Shown here one piece after another: positions 1 to 11,322 of a stretch of DNA of 64,000 bases. Source of the DNA: Certhia americana. Taxonomy: Eukaryota > Chordata > Aves > Passeriformes > Certhiidae. How positions within the stretch are numbered: the first letter of the stretch is position 1; every line of letters begins with the position of its first letter. The notes under the pieces are model-generated. The model saw nothing but the letters and a program-made list of their open reading frames with translations, made no database searches and was not told the DNA's origin. The stretch covers positions 90,615,120 to 90,679,119 of the forward strand of contig CM031858.1 in assembly GCA_018697195.1 (NCBI GenBank), in the 5' to 3' direction. Both the position numbers and the translations under genes were made by a program.

Positions 1-1190
1 TTGTACTGTACCATATGCTTAACACAGTATCATGGATTGCTTGAATCTTTGTTTGGATCTGATCATGGATCAGAACCAATTTCATGCAGTGAACAGTTCC
101 CAACCCTTCCACTGTTTCAAGTTGTCCCTTTAAAATCAACCACTGTTTCAGAAAACTAACTCATGAGATGTGCCATTCTAATGAGAAATTGAAATACATG
201 GTTTATTTCATTCTTTTCCATTTTCTTGCCTTTGCAAGTACCAAAAATTCATGTAAACAGCTGTTTTCTTGTTGGAAAAGGACAATGAGGAAGAAAAATC
301 AACCTAAAAATGTTATTTTTCTGTTGAGTTGCAGTGCTTCTTGGTATTTACAGGCAGAAAGGAGGCAGCTGCATTCTGTCCCAGCTTGAATTCATAAACC
401 TAACTTGATCGCCTTCTGAAGAATTTATGAATCATGGTTAATAATCAGCTTTAGGTCCTTCTGAGGAAAAAATCACATTTTGAAGCTACAAAGGTCCACT
501 AAATAGCCCACGGGAAATGACCCTGCATCCCATTAAATATAAAACCTCACTATTGTAAGACTCTGTGTCAAAGTGAAAACATTTCAGTCTCTGCTCTCTT
601 CAAGTGTCAGAGAGCTCCCTCTGCCTAAATGCTTTATTAAGATTGCAGAAACATACCAGATTCCTGTTTCTCAGGGAAAACTGTTTTCTTCTTCTTGAAA
701 AAGTGTTTTCCCTTTTACTTTGGCAGAAAGAAAACAAACCATTTCTTTTCTTCATTCCCATATATTCATTATGGTCCATCTTTTTTTAAAGTGCTTATCT
801 TTCTTTTATCTATTTCATATGCCTGTGGCAAACACCATAGTTGTCTTCTTTCTATTCCAGGAATTGGCTACAGTGTATTCTTTATCTTAGTTAGACCAGG
901 TTGCTATTTTCCTATTTAAATGGAAGATATGGATTGAAAGTCAGATGTGAAGGTCAGAGAAGTAGTTCTTAGTTTATTGTGATTTAAGTCTGTGCAGACC
1001 ACTTTTTGCTTGATGGAAGGCACAATGACAAGTAAATTATTGTCAAATAAAGTAAAATGCACATTTCCTTTAATAATATATTTAATTTTCCCAGACATAA
1101 GTGGCTCCCTTTCTGGTTTGCTGTCTCTTCAATTGCAATAATGGTATTGGCCACAACTTCTACAGAAAGAGTAATCTAAAAGGCCTTCTT
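1..1190. other. AT-rich unique sequence, no gene seen
   Basis: Only short open frames of 60-74 codons occur here, rich in F, L and S as expected of T-rich DNA, and none has a recognisable domain. The one ordered motif is a short hairpin at 58-74: TCTGATC, a 3-nt loop, then GATCAGA. No repeat family was recognised. Confidence 0.6.
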
Positions 1191-1243
1191 TATGTTTTTT
1201 GGGGTTTTTTTTTTGTTTTGTTTTATTTGTTTTTTTTTTTTAG
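1191..1243. repeat. T-rich low-complexity tract
   Basis: A run of T interrupted by G and A (blocks of 6, 10, 4 and 12 T with TTTTG units). It is simple-sequence DNA. No polyadenylation signal arrangement was seen on the opposite strand. Confidence 0.7.
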
Positions 1244-2326
1244 GGGACATACAAAAGAAGACCAATAGAACAGGTAGACCTGTGGTACTTGATTCCCACT
1301 GTGTGACTTAAGAAGTAATAGCAACGAATTATGATAGATAGGAATATCTTGCCTTTCTCCACTTATGAATGGGAAAGTTTAACCAAATTATTTTCTGATA
1401 CAACCATTCTGACTTAAGTCAGCTTCCCATAGCCTATAAGACCTTTGTTATGAAATTTCCTGGAATAACTGATGGCTGCTCAGAAGTTCCTTAGACTTTA
1501 TATATTTGACATGATATAAATAGCACCCACGAAGTTATAATGATTATAAAAGCCAGCAATGCTAGCAAGTTTCCACCACCAATAAAAGCCATAAATTCTA
1601 GTATCAATATATATTAAAAAAAAAAAAACAAAACTTCAATCACTTGCGGTGTGACAATATTCATTGTGAGGAAAGTGGAATGGAAAAAGAGGAATTCCAA
1701 TATTGCACAGTCTGGAAAAGAATATAATTGCATTCTGATTCCCTTATCTGAAAAATCTTACAGAAGAAAGACCTCTGGAAAGTAATCAGTGTGTGAGACT
1801 CTTCAACAAATTCAACATGATCTTACATTTTTAGCTACAAAAACCAGCCAAACCAAATTTCAATTGCCTACACAGAGATTTCATTTCTGAAAGCCGAGGA
1901 ATATTTTTTATAAATGCCATATAGCCGTACTTGGAATATTGCCTGCATTTCTGGAAATGATATTGTAAGAAAAATGAAAAAAATTTCCATTCACTTTGGA
2001 AAACAAAAGGAAAAAAACCCTAACAAAACTTGTAAAGGAAATAAAATTAACTGAGATGGAGAAAAAAAAAATTCAATTGCTTTTAAGCTGAGAATGAGCT
2101 GAAAAAGCACCACATGCTGACCTGTCAAGAAATCATTTATACAAAAAAAATATAGGAAGATGACTTGTCTTATGACAATGTTGAATATTTGTCTTACGAC
2201 ATAGAATAAGGGGTCTGTCTGCTCTGGAGATGTGCAAGTTTCTGAGAATCCCTTAAATCTCATAAAATATGCAAACACAAATGCTTATTTGTAAATCACT
2301 TCTCTCCATGCATCAGTTCTATATGA
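1244..2326. other. AT-rich unique sequence, no gene seen
   Basis: No recognisable gene. Around 1915-1960 a short phrase (ACTTGGAATATTGCCTGCAT) resembles the CR1 3' reverse-transcriptase region encoding an LEYC-like peptide, but the match does not extend, so it is not called as CR1. An A12 run lies near 1617-1628. Confidence 0.5.
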
Positions 2327-2344
2327 TTTTTTTTTTTTTTTTTT
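2327..2344. repeat. T18 mononucleotide run
   Basis: Eighteen uninterrupted T residues. Simple repeat. Confidence 0.9.
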
Positions 2345-3329
2345 GGACACAAAGTTGAGCTTCAATTAGTTTTGAATGGCCTGTTGGCTTTGCTCCAGTG
2401 AACAGCCACCTATTTTTTCAGCCTGCAGGAATAACATATTATTTTAAAAAGGTCCAGATGGTATATGTTTGGTGAATAAATTCAAAGCCTGTTTTGTTCT
2501 GTTCTATTCATGTCTCTTATATTACAAATATTTTACATGAAAGTTATAGAATATATTGCCAGAGAGTGTTACACTCTTGACAAGTGGAACATGCAAATGC
2601 AGGAATTCATCGTTAGAATAATCTAGTGGTAATATTAAAAGTTCTAAAAGTGCTAAAAGATTAAAAAATGAAGTCTAATGAAATAAATATTAGTCTAGTT
2701 GCAGTGATTATACTTCAAATATATTGCAGCCAAAATATTACATATATATACAAAACTTTCAAGTGCATTTCATCCTTTCTTGTAGCATTATTCTCACCTT
2801 TTGCTCCTCTGAGTTCCTAACACCAGTGGCTAAAATTCTGGGAGGTGAAATCATCACAGCAAGTCATCAGCATGCAGGGAGCAGTTTGGTGGTGCTGTTG
2901 ACAGTGTCATCCTCCTGATAATAACTTATGCTTAGAGCAACTTTATGTGTTACTAACGTGCTCTACACCTTGCTCTATCTTAGTTATTCTGAAGGTCCAG
3001 GCTGCATCCAATCTTTTTATGTACTTACAGGTACATAAATGGATATTTGTCCTGTGGATCCTGCTTCCTTTATTATGACTAATCCAGGTTTCATTCAGAT
3101 GGCATTCCTGTGGAGAAAAATCTAATTTGAGACAAGCAGCACAAAAGCTGAATAAACTCACAAGCTTTTAAATCATGTCTTCACCAAAAGCTCAACTTCT
3201 TTTTCTGTTTATTTATTTAGGTCATTAGCCTAGCCTGTGGATTTAGCTTGTACAAAGGAAAAAAAAAAAAGTGATTTGTTACTGCCCAGTAATTACTCCA
3301 GAGAGATTTTGTTTTCTCATAACACAAGG
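2345..3329. other. unique sequence, no gene seen
   Basis: Mixed-composition unique DNA. The part at 2345-2460 is less AT-rich and more complex than its surroundings, but nothing specific was recognised. ORFs on both strands are under 75 codons. Confidence 0.5.
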
Positions 3330-3880
3330 TTGTGATCATTATTAGCTTTCTGTGTCATGTACAAAATGGTTGAATCCTACCTCATTGTCCTTTATGCCCT
3401 TCCTGTATGGAGGATAACCTCACAAATATGTCACGTATGCTGCAAGACAGGGCAGAAGTGTCATTAAAACTTTATGGAAACAGACACTATGATTTCATGT
3501 GCAAAACTCTAAGTGCCTTCCTGGTGCCATATATATTCCATTATAAACTATTAACGACATAGCTAACTATTGCACAACACATTCTTTATAAGTGTATACT
3601 AAGGAATCTATGCATAGCTTTAAAACAGAAATGGAAATAAAATTCATTGTTTGACTAGTGTTTAGCTTCTTTGATTAAAGCCAAGCTGTTCTTCAATATC
3701 TGTGTCCATTTGGCCCAAGGAAGATGCACTAGTGTGCAGAACAGGCTTGCCAGGAGCCTGATAAAATATGTACTTGATTGTTAAGCTCCTGGGCTGCTGA
3801 TTCAATGTCTTTGGGAACTCCTTCTGACAGAGAGCATCTTACTAAATATATTTAAACCTCATGGTGCTTTCTGACAGTGG
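3330..3880. other. possible conserved noncoding sequence
   Basis: About 550 bp of balanced, non-repetitive sequence in an AT-rich background, with TAAT- and ATTA-type homeodomain cores and several CATTGT/ACAAT-type cores. No coding potential was recognised. This is an inference from texture only. Confidence 0.2.
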
Positions 3881-6800
3881 AAACTGAATCACAAAGTGAT
3901 AAAAAAGTTGTACAACGTCAATGCACTTCAAGATTTGATATAGTTTTGAGGGCAAACACCAGCTATACCTCCTGCTATAAGGACCAATAAGACAAAACGT
4001 GTCACAAAAATGTCTGTGATTGTTTCTCTGAAACAGATAAATGAAACAGAAACAGTATTTTATTTCATCCAGGAAAATACCTGAAAGTGCTGGCCACACT
4101 ACCTTTTGTTGATAACACTTGTGCAGATTTCTGCTTCCTATATTTTAAAGTATATTTTATATTTTTAACAAGCATAAAAACTTTAGAAAGAAAACTGGAA
4201 AAGAAAACTCTTAACTATCAAAATCATAAAGTATTGGTTTAAGCATGTCTATAGTGAAAACATTTTTAAGAGTCATGAGTCCTTTTCTACATCAAAACAA
4301 GTTTTTCAAGCATTTCTATGTATAAAATCATAATATTTTATAATTCATTCCCAAACACTTTGAAGCAAAAAGAAGTACCCTCAAATTTCCTACAGGTGAG
4401 GAAGAGGTGAAAAGATTTTTCTTCAAACTGTTAAAGAAGCCCCTCAACAGACATACAGCTTATTTGTTTAGACAAAAACCGGAATACAACTCTAAGAACA
4501 AACTGAAGCTACTGAAAAGAAAAAAAGAAAATTTTCTGCATAAAAAGTTATTTATAGATTTCACCTGGGATTAGCCAATAATTTCTTTCATATGTGCATC
4601 AAATTCAAGAAGAATGGAAAGTAATTAAAATATGATATATTACATCAAAAGACAGATGTTTAGAAGCACATCTGCAGCCTACCTATGGGAAAGACACAGA
4701 GAAAACTGACACAAAAAATGCCTGTAAATGTGAACTGAGCAAGTAGCCACATGTTACTAGTTCAAAACATAATTTACATTTGACATCTGGATTTTGTGAA
4801 CTCCCTTAAAATGAAAAGAAAATAAAAATATGAAGTGGTGGAGTATGGTCTGGAGTTACAATTCTATATACAATTCTATATCTCATTTCGCTTAACTTAT
4901 CTTACATGTTACAAGAGAATGCTCATCATTGCATTCCTGGCAATGTCATTGAAGTTAATTATGCAACTATAACTCTTCCTATGGGAGTAGATCCTGTTGA
5001 AAAATCAGCATGTTTTTAAACATATTCGGTGCTTTCGTATGAACAATTCTGGACATACAGAAAGAATTCTTTCTGAGAAGAGAGTAAATAATAAAGAATA
5101 CTGGATTTCAGGATCCTTACAGTGACCGAAACTATCAGGTCCCAGTTAGAGGAAACATTTAAAAATATGTAAAATTATAGTGGTGCATGGTATCACCATG
5201 GCTGGTTTGCCCTCTGACAGTTCTCACATTTCTATACACAATGAATTCACAGCATCTGACTGGACTGCTCTAGTGAAGAACGTGGGAATCCTGTCTGCAA
5301 GTGGAAACTACTTATACTTGTAAGAAAAGTTACGTGTGAGATGTGGTTTTATTTTGTCAGAAGATTAAGTAACGTAATGTCACACAATGCCAAGCTATGT
5401 GAGCCCTTCAGCACAGTGCCAACACAGAGATATAAATGCTTTTTTTGATCAAATGTCCATTCTGTGCTAAGATTGGCATTTGGAAGCAGACCAAATAATA
5501 ACACAGCTTCAGAGTGAAGAACTGAGAGGAAGAAAAATCTGTAAATACTGGATATGCAGTGGGTAGTTTGGTACATTTTGTCATGAAATACACAAACTTA
5601 AGAAAAAAAGGGGGGTTTATCTTTCAGGTAATGATGTGTAGTTTTCATACACTGTCTCTTTATTCTCTGGGGTTTTTCTTCACAGATATATTTTTTGATA
5701 CAAGAATGGGAAACAGAGAGGAAAAAAATGTACATACTTGTTACTTGTCCTGTTTTCATGGCAGTAAAATTAAATAATAGGATGCCCTTTTTAGCCACCT
5801 TTTAAGTGTGTTTTTCCCACAATGACAAGATTTAAAAGATTTGGAGATCTTCTGCATAATATTTTAAGGATTCTTTTAATATGAAAATGACAAAATATAT
5901 TTTGTGTCAAATATGCTATACACATTTGATATTTTTAGATTAATTTGTACATAAAACAATTGCATAAGAATCTGTTTTAGAATAATAATGTCTTTGTTAT
6001 TCCTTGACTTTATATCAAGAAAACATCTAATCTGAGAGAAAAAGAAAACCACATTAAGCTTGTAATACTTTTTCCATCAGAAAGTTTAAAATTTTTTTTC
6101 ACACTATGCATTAATGGTCAGACTTGAAAATTTTCTTTCACAAAGTGCAATATCTTGTTCTGTGGCTGTACCAGTAGTAGTGCCACTAATAAAAATACTA
6201 TAACATGTTAAAACTACACTGCTCCTATGAGAGATCTGTTCCTGCATTCCAAGCCATTTCCTATGTCTAAACCAAAAGGTTAACATTGTGATGGTTTCTG
6301 GATTTCCTGGTTCCACCAAAGTTCTGAGGTGCTTTATTTATACCCCCACCCCCACACCTTTAAAAAGGGGGAAAACAAAGATTTTAAGAGCCTATTCACA
6401 AGGTAGGCAGAAGAATTTAGAAAGTATTTTTAGCAAAGTGCCTTGAGCTGGCACCAAATAATCTCCAGTCAAATTTGCATTAATGAAGGCAGAAACCTAC
6501 AGTGATATTAGTGCCATCTTCCAAAATAGGTAAAATTATATATATCCATATAAAATAATAGTGAAACAGAGAAAATTTGAAGTATATAGATGCTCATATA
6601 CAATAGGCAGAATATGCACCCCTTCATTGTGCTGAACTCATGTAAAAATGAGCTGATCCATGACAAAGTATCGACACTCCTTGAGGAAAGAGAAGTATCA
6701 CCACTCAGGACATGCAAACGTTTAATTTGTTTTTTCTTTTTTTTTAGATGTAAAATAAAAATCGATTTTCACAAGTTCAAAACATATTTTTGAGCCAGAA

Positions 6801-6929
6801 GAAGGGCACACCTGCAGTATTTATGCTACCATTGACTGTTCTCACCTAGACATAGAAATAATAGCCTAATTTTGACTGTGCCAACTGTGAGTCTCTGCTA
6901 GGTTGATCCTATCTGTACTCCATACACCC
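3881..6929. other. AT-rich unique sequence, no gene seen
   Basis: About 3 kb without a recognisable gene or interspersed repeat. Small features only: two copies of ACAATTCTATAT near 4858-4881, and a 7-bp hairpin at 4653-4674 (CAGATGT, 8-nt loop, ACATCTG). Open frames (maximum 85 codons) overlap each other on both strands, as expected by chance. Confidence 0.5.
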
Positions 6930-7866
6930 ACTACACCAGCCTTATCACTTGCCTCCTCAGCTGGACAGGGGAGAGAAAATATAATGAAAGGCTTGTGGGT
7001 CAAGGTAAGGACTGGGAGAGTTCCCTCACTGATTGCCATCATGGGCAAAACAGAAACAAGTTAGGGAAAGTTAATTTAATTTATTGCAAATCAAATCCAA
7101 ATAGAAGAATGAAAAAAATGAAAAAACCCCCCAAAAAACAAAACAAAAAACCAAGATACCCCCCCTTTTCTCCATCCCCTCCCTTCATCCCAGGTATAAC
7201 TTCACTCCTGATTTTCTCAACTTTCTCCCCTGCAGCATTGCTACAGCACGGGGTCCCTCCTATGGGAGACAAACCTTCATGAAACGATGTGGGTCATTTC
7301 CATGAGATGCCTGTTCCCTCAGGAACAGACTGCTCCAGCATGGATCCTTGATAGAGTCACAAGCCCTGACTTACTCCAGTATGGGCTCCTCTCTTCACAG
7401 GGACACAGATACCCCTAGGAGTCTGCTCTAATGGTGACTTCCCATCAAAGCCTATTTTGGAAATCCAGCTGCTCTAGTGGTCCTCTCCATGGGGTGCAGG
7501 TGGATGTCTGCTTCCATGCAGACCTCTGTAGGCTGCAGGGGCACAGCTGACTCACCATGGGCTGCAGGAGAATCTCAGTTGCTACACCTGGAGCACCTCC
7601 TGCCCCTCCTGCTTCACTGAGCTTGGTGTCTACAGAGATGTTTCTTTCACATATTCACATTCCACTGCCCATCTGAATTTGCTTGTTCTCCTCGCTCTTC
7701 AACCCTTCTTAAATCTATCCTTTGCCACGGTTGCTGATGGGCTCATCCTTGGCCAGGATCAGGTTCATCTTGGAGCCAGCTGTAATTGGTTCCATGGGAC
7801 ATAGGGGAAGCTTCAAGCAGCTCCTGGCTGAAGAGACCCCTGTAAGCTAGGGAACACTTGCAACAT
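6930..7866 (-). mobile_element. decayed avian LTR-retroelement-like repeat
   Basis: This stretch is clearly richer in GC than its flanks and has the module order of a repeat I know from many bird genomes. It starts with a CTCAGCTGGACAGGGGAGAG block, then an A/C-rich section (7109-7175). Repeated units built around CTGCTCCAGCATGG and a following GGGCTCCTC or GGGTCCCTCC phrase come next. A CATGGGCTGCAGG unit, a TGGAGCACCTCCTGCCCCTC block and an end near AGACCCCTGTAAGC follow. On the minus strand, less decayed copies carry a long open frame in this section; here it is broken by substitutions and indels. The family name is uncertain; it is probably part of an endogenous retrovirus or LTR element. 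No intact LTR pair or target-site duplication was found, so this looks like an old fragment. Confidence 0.7.
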
Positions 7867-10309
7867 TTATAAATGACCATGAAGGCATTCATTGTATAAA
7901 GATATTATTATACATGAAAATAGTTGATAGACATGGATTTACATTTTTAATATTTTTTTCTATAGCATGAAAAGACACTTCAGTTGAAGAGAGGTATTGA
8001 AATCCTGTTGAAAGACTTGATGGAAACAGGACTAACACTGTTCCATTTAGCAGGGCCATGCCTATAAACTTCAGAAGGAAATAGCCATTCGTATTGTTTC
8101 ATGCAAATCTATCAATATTTATCTTTATAAAGAAAATGAAGGACACAAATAAAAAGGCTGTTATTTAGTATTGCTAGCATATTATTACTAAGAAAAACAT
8201 GTAGTTGGACTGATCATAGTCTTTTTATTAGCATGCATTTCAGAGATATCCCAAATTATCTTTTAGTTGGTTTCCTTATTAATTCAGCTAGAGAAGACAC
8301 ATCATTACAAGATTAAAATGGCATTATTATTGCTGGGTGAATATGAAGCTTACTGGAAACAATAGTTGTTGTGACAACAATCATTGAAAAAGAAAATTAA
8401 ATACGTCTAAAAGTACTACTGATAAGGCTGTAGTCAGAACTCTCTTTTTAATCTAGCAAGTTTTTGTTTTTTTCTTTCATGTCGTTAAATTATATATATA
8501 ATAGACTAAATTGCACCAACATTAGTACGCTACTCCAGTTCTTCACTTACTTGAAAGTAGGAAATATTTACAAATTTTCCAAATATGGTATATCATGACT
8601 CTTGGAAATACTCATCTGCATCATTCATGAAAAAGAAAGTTGTTTCCAGCAGGTAAGAACAATAAAGACAAAGAAATATTTTGCAATGCAAATAAAAGAA
8701 GATGAAAAAACCAAGCATTTCCATCAGTCTGACTGTAAAAATCATAAGACTGCAGAGTATGATATGCATTAAGCATAATTATATACAAATGCATACTTTG
8801 AAAATGAACATCAAAAGTGTGTTTATATTGCAGTGAAATTAAGCACATGTCCCAGTTAATATTAATAACTTCCTTGTTATATGAGTGTGTTTTCATTTTA
8901 AGAGCATTTTATTTGTAGTCTCTACCACTGAGTTGGATTCTGTGTTACAGCTCTTACACCAAAACTACATCAGTAGATTGCTGCTGTGGGCAAAGAGGTT
9001 TCCTGGCTTGTCTGCCACTGCCTCTTCCTAATGGGGTATTACAGAATCATATAAGTGATCCTATCTGAAGTCCTCTTATATGCACTCTTCTAGCTGACAG
9101 CCACCTGTACAATTGGATGACAAGATGCATCAGAATAGGAAATAAAATAAAGCATTGGGACAGATAACAAAGAGTTAAAAATAGGGGGAAATGATGCAGA
9201 AATGTTGCTCTGCAATACAGAAAGCATGGAGTTAAGTGCTAACAAACTCTTTTTTTTCTCAATGATTCCGGGACAACCAATGATTCCTGGGCCAATCCAT
9301 ACAAGAAACCTCCAAGGAGAAATAATTCTCCTGGTCCTGAGTCAGTCTATGAAACTGTTATAACACTCTTGCCAAAGAGTCACTCTAGAACATACTTAAT
9401 CTCAAAGGTTTTGTGTGAATAATGAGATGAAAAAATCTCTACTGTCTTGCAATATTTACAGGAGAACAACATGAAAGTAAGACAGATACTTAAAAAGAAA
9501 TTAAAAGGAGCCCCTGTAAAAGTAAAATCTTCACTGGACGTTTTGGAATGATTGGAGCCTCTTGTTTGGGTCACAACACATATGCATACATTTTCAAAGA
9601 AGGTTAGAGAAAGAAAAACGAAAGTCAGCATGGGCAAACAGCAGAGTAAGGAAGTCTATTAAAATTAAAAAACAATCCTTCAAATATGTGAAGTTCAGTC
9701 TTCATAAAGACCAGAAAAGAACATGAACTTTGTTAGCTTATATGTAAAAACATACTAATTCTGGACAAAAGCAGAAATGTAAAATCTTATCCGGAAAAAT
9801 GAGTGCTTGGATGAGATGACAACACAGAATACAACATAGAAAAAGAACTAAATTAATATTTTGAATCTCCCTGCATCAGGTATAAGTTTGAAGATTTTTT
9901 TTTTGTTTGTTTTAAAGAACACAAAAGAGGATACAAATATCACATTTAAGCATCACGAGCACAGCTCATAGGACAACTTGAAAAAATGAATGGTTTTACA
10001 TCATCAAAGCCAGACACATGCTTTCAAGAACTTTGCTGAAATTCAGAGAATAAATATCTGAATTATGGACTGAAGTATGTACCTTCACACCTAAAATTTG
10101 CTTTATAACAGAGGACTAGAAGGAGCCTTACTCTGGAAATTCACTGATCAATAACCTGTACTGTGAATGAAACAGAAAATAAGACAAATCTTAAGGAAAC
10201 AAAGCGAGGACTCTACCCTGGATGAGTAAATTGCTATAAATTAACAGTGGGAAAAATATTTGTTTTCTTTTTTCATACAGAAGAGAATGGAACAGTGAAG
10301 CTCTGAATA
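7867..10309. other. AT-rich unique sequence, no gene seen
   Basis: No gene recognised. The interval 8100-8400 is non-repetitive and carries the SOX-core cluster listed separately. The rest is A/T-rich, with runs of short open frames on both strands. A short phrase at 9041-9060 (ACAGAATCATATAAG) recalls a CR1 end but does not extend. Confidence 0.5.
8358..8386. promoter_or_regulatory. clustered SOX-type cores around a 15-bp palindrome
   Basis: The sequence contains AACAAT, then the palindrome TTGTTGT-G-ACAACAA (8366-8380), then ATCATTG. This puts several ACAAT/ATTGT-type cores in opposing orientation within 29 bp. SOX HMG-box proteins bind such cores, and SOXE proteins can bind opposed pairs as dimers (family knowledge). 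Regulatory use here is inference. Confidence 0.25.
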
Positions 10310-11269
10310 AACTGTCATATAAAGATGAATAGCTATGTGAAAAAGTTTGCTGATAATGATGATTTATTTGAGATCTTAAAAGGAAGAGTTGGTTGCAGAG
10401 AGTTGCAAAAGGTCTACATAGCCCTGAGATACAGGATGATAAACTGGAAGATGGGATTTAATGCAAATAAATGTGATGTGCATATGGAAAAACAAATGTA
10501 ATTTTATGATGGGTTCTATAATGATGGGTTCTAAGATGACTGTTAACAGCTAGGAATGAGATCACCGATTGTAATATATGTCTTCACATAATTATCACTT
10601 CGGTGTTCACTAAAAAGAAAAAAACCCCAAATGTTAAGGTTTAGTAGGTAAAGAATAGAAGACAAGATAGAAAATACTATTATTTGACTATATAAATCAT
10701 CAGTACACCTGCATTTGAATGTTGTGTACATCTGACTCTTATCCTGAAGGAGATACAATGGAAAGACAGGAATACATATAAAAACAGCTTCCAAGTGAGG
10801 AAATGTTAAATAAACTAGCACTGTTTGATGCTGACAGAAAGAAGGGAGATATGATGGCATCCAAAAGTTCAGAAATGATTTGGTGTAGAGACCACATCCC
10901 CTTCAGTTCGTCCTAGAACTATCTGCAATCAAACAAAACCACAAGGTGACAGGTTCAAACTTCCAGGCAATATTAGCAGTGGTAATACCTGGTGTGAAAG
11001 GCAGTGGGACACAACTACTTATGAGGATTCTAAAACACATTGGAAGAAAATATATAAGATGTCACTGGAGTCTGTAAGGAATGGAGATAACACATCTACC
11101 TCTAAAATTTCCTAAATGCGTAACTGCTGGGTTCAGGGGAATTTCACTATATACTTGTCATCTTCTTCCACATTTTTCCAGGCATCTGCTTTTGCCTACT
11201 GTCAGAGACAGGATACGGAACCAGACAGGCTTTTGGTCTGATCTGACACAGCTGTTCAGATGCTCATAG
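10310..11269 (+). mobile_element. ancient CR1 LINE, 3' part of ORF2 plus 3' end
   Basis: The plus strand follows, with gaps and heavy substitution, the consensus of an old CR1 family common in turtles and crocodilians. In order: an AAGTTTGCTGATAATGATG block (10346-10364), a GAGAGTTGCAAAAGG block (10399-10413), a GGGATTTAATGCAAATAAATG block (near 10454) and a GGGTTCTAAGATGACTGTTA block (10526-10545). Then comes a section with CACTGTTTGATGCTGACAG and GGGAGATATGATGG (10820-10856), and finally CTTTTGGTCTGATCTGACAC (11230-11249) at the 3' end. This covers the C-terminal part of the reverse-transcriptase ORF and the 3' UTR. The frame is destroyed by stops and indels. The 3' tail differs from the usual short avian CR1 octamer end. 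It is far more diverged than the copy at 61608-62275, so it is probably much older. Confidence 0.8.
10506..10535. repeat. 15-bp tandem duplication inside the CR1
   Basis: ATGATGGGTTCTATA is followed directly by ATGATGGGTTCTAAG. The consensus has one copy, so this is a local duplication after insertion. Confidence 0.8.
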
Positions 11270-11307
11270 TGATAAAACTCACTGTTCTTCATTACGAAAA
11301 ATAAAAA

Positions 11308-11322
11308 TTTTTTTTTTTTTTT
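11308..11322. repeat. T15 mononucleotide run
   Basis: Fifteen T residues about 40 bp after the end of the old CR1. Confidence 0.9.

Noticed and set aside
1910..1990. CR1 trace
   Set aside because: A single 20-bp phrase resembles CR1, but the alignment does not extend on either side.
9041..9110. CR1 3' end from ACAGAATCATATAAG
   Set aside because: The following bases do not match the CR1 3' UTR.
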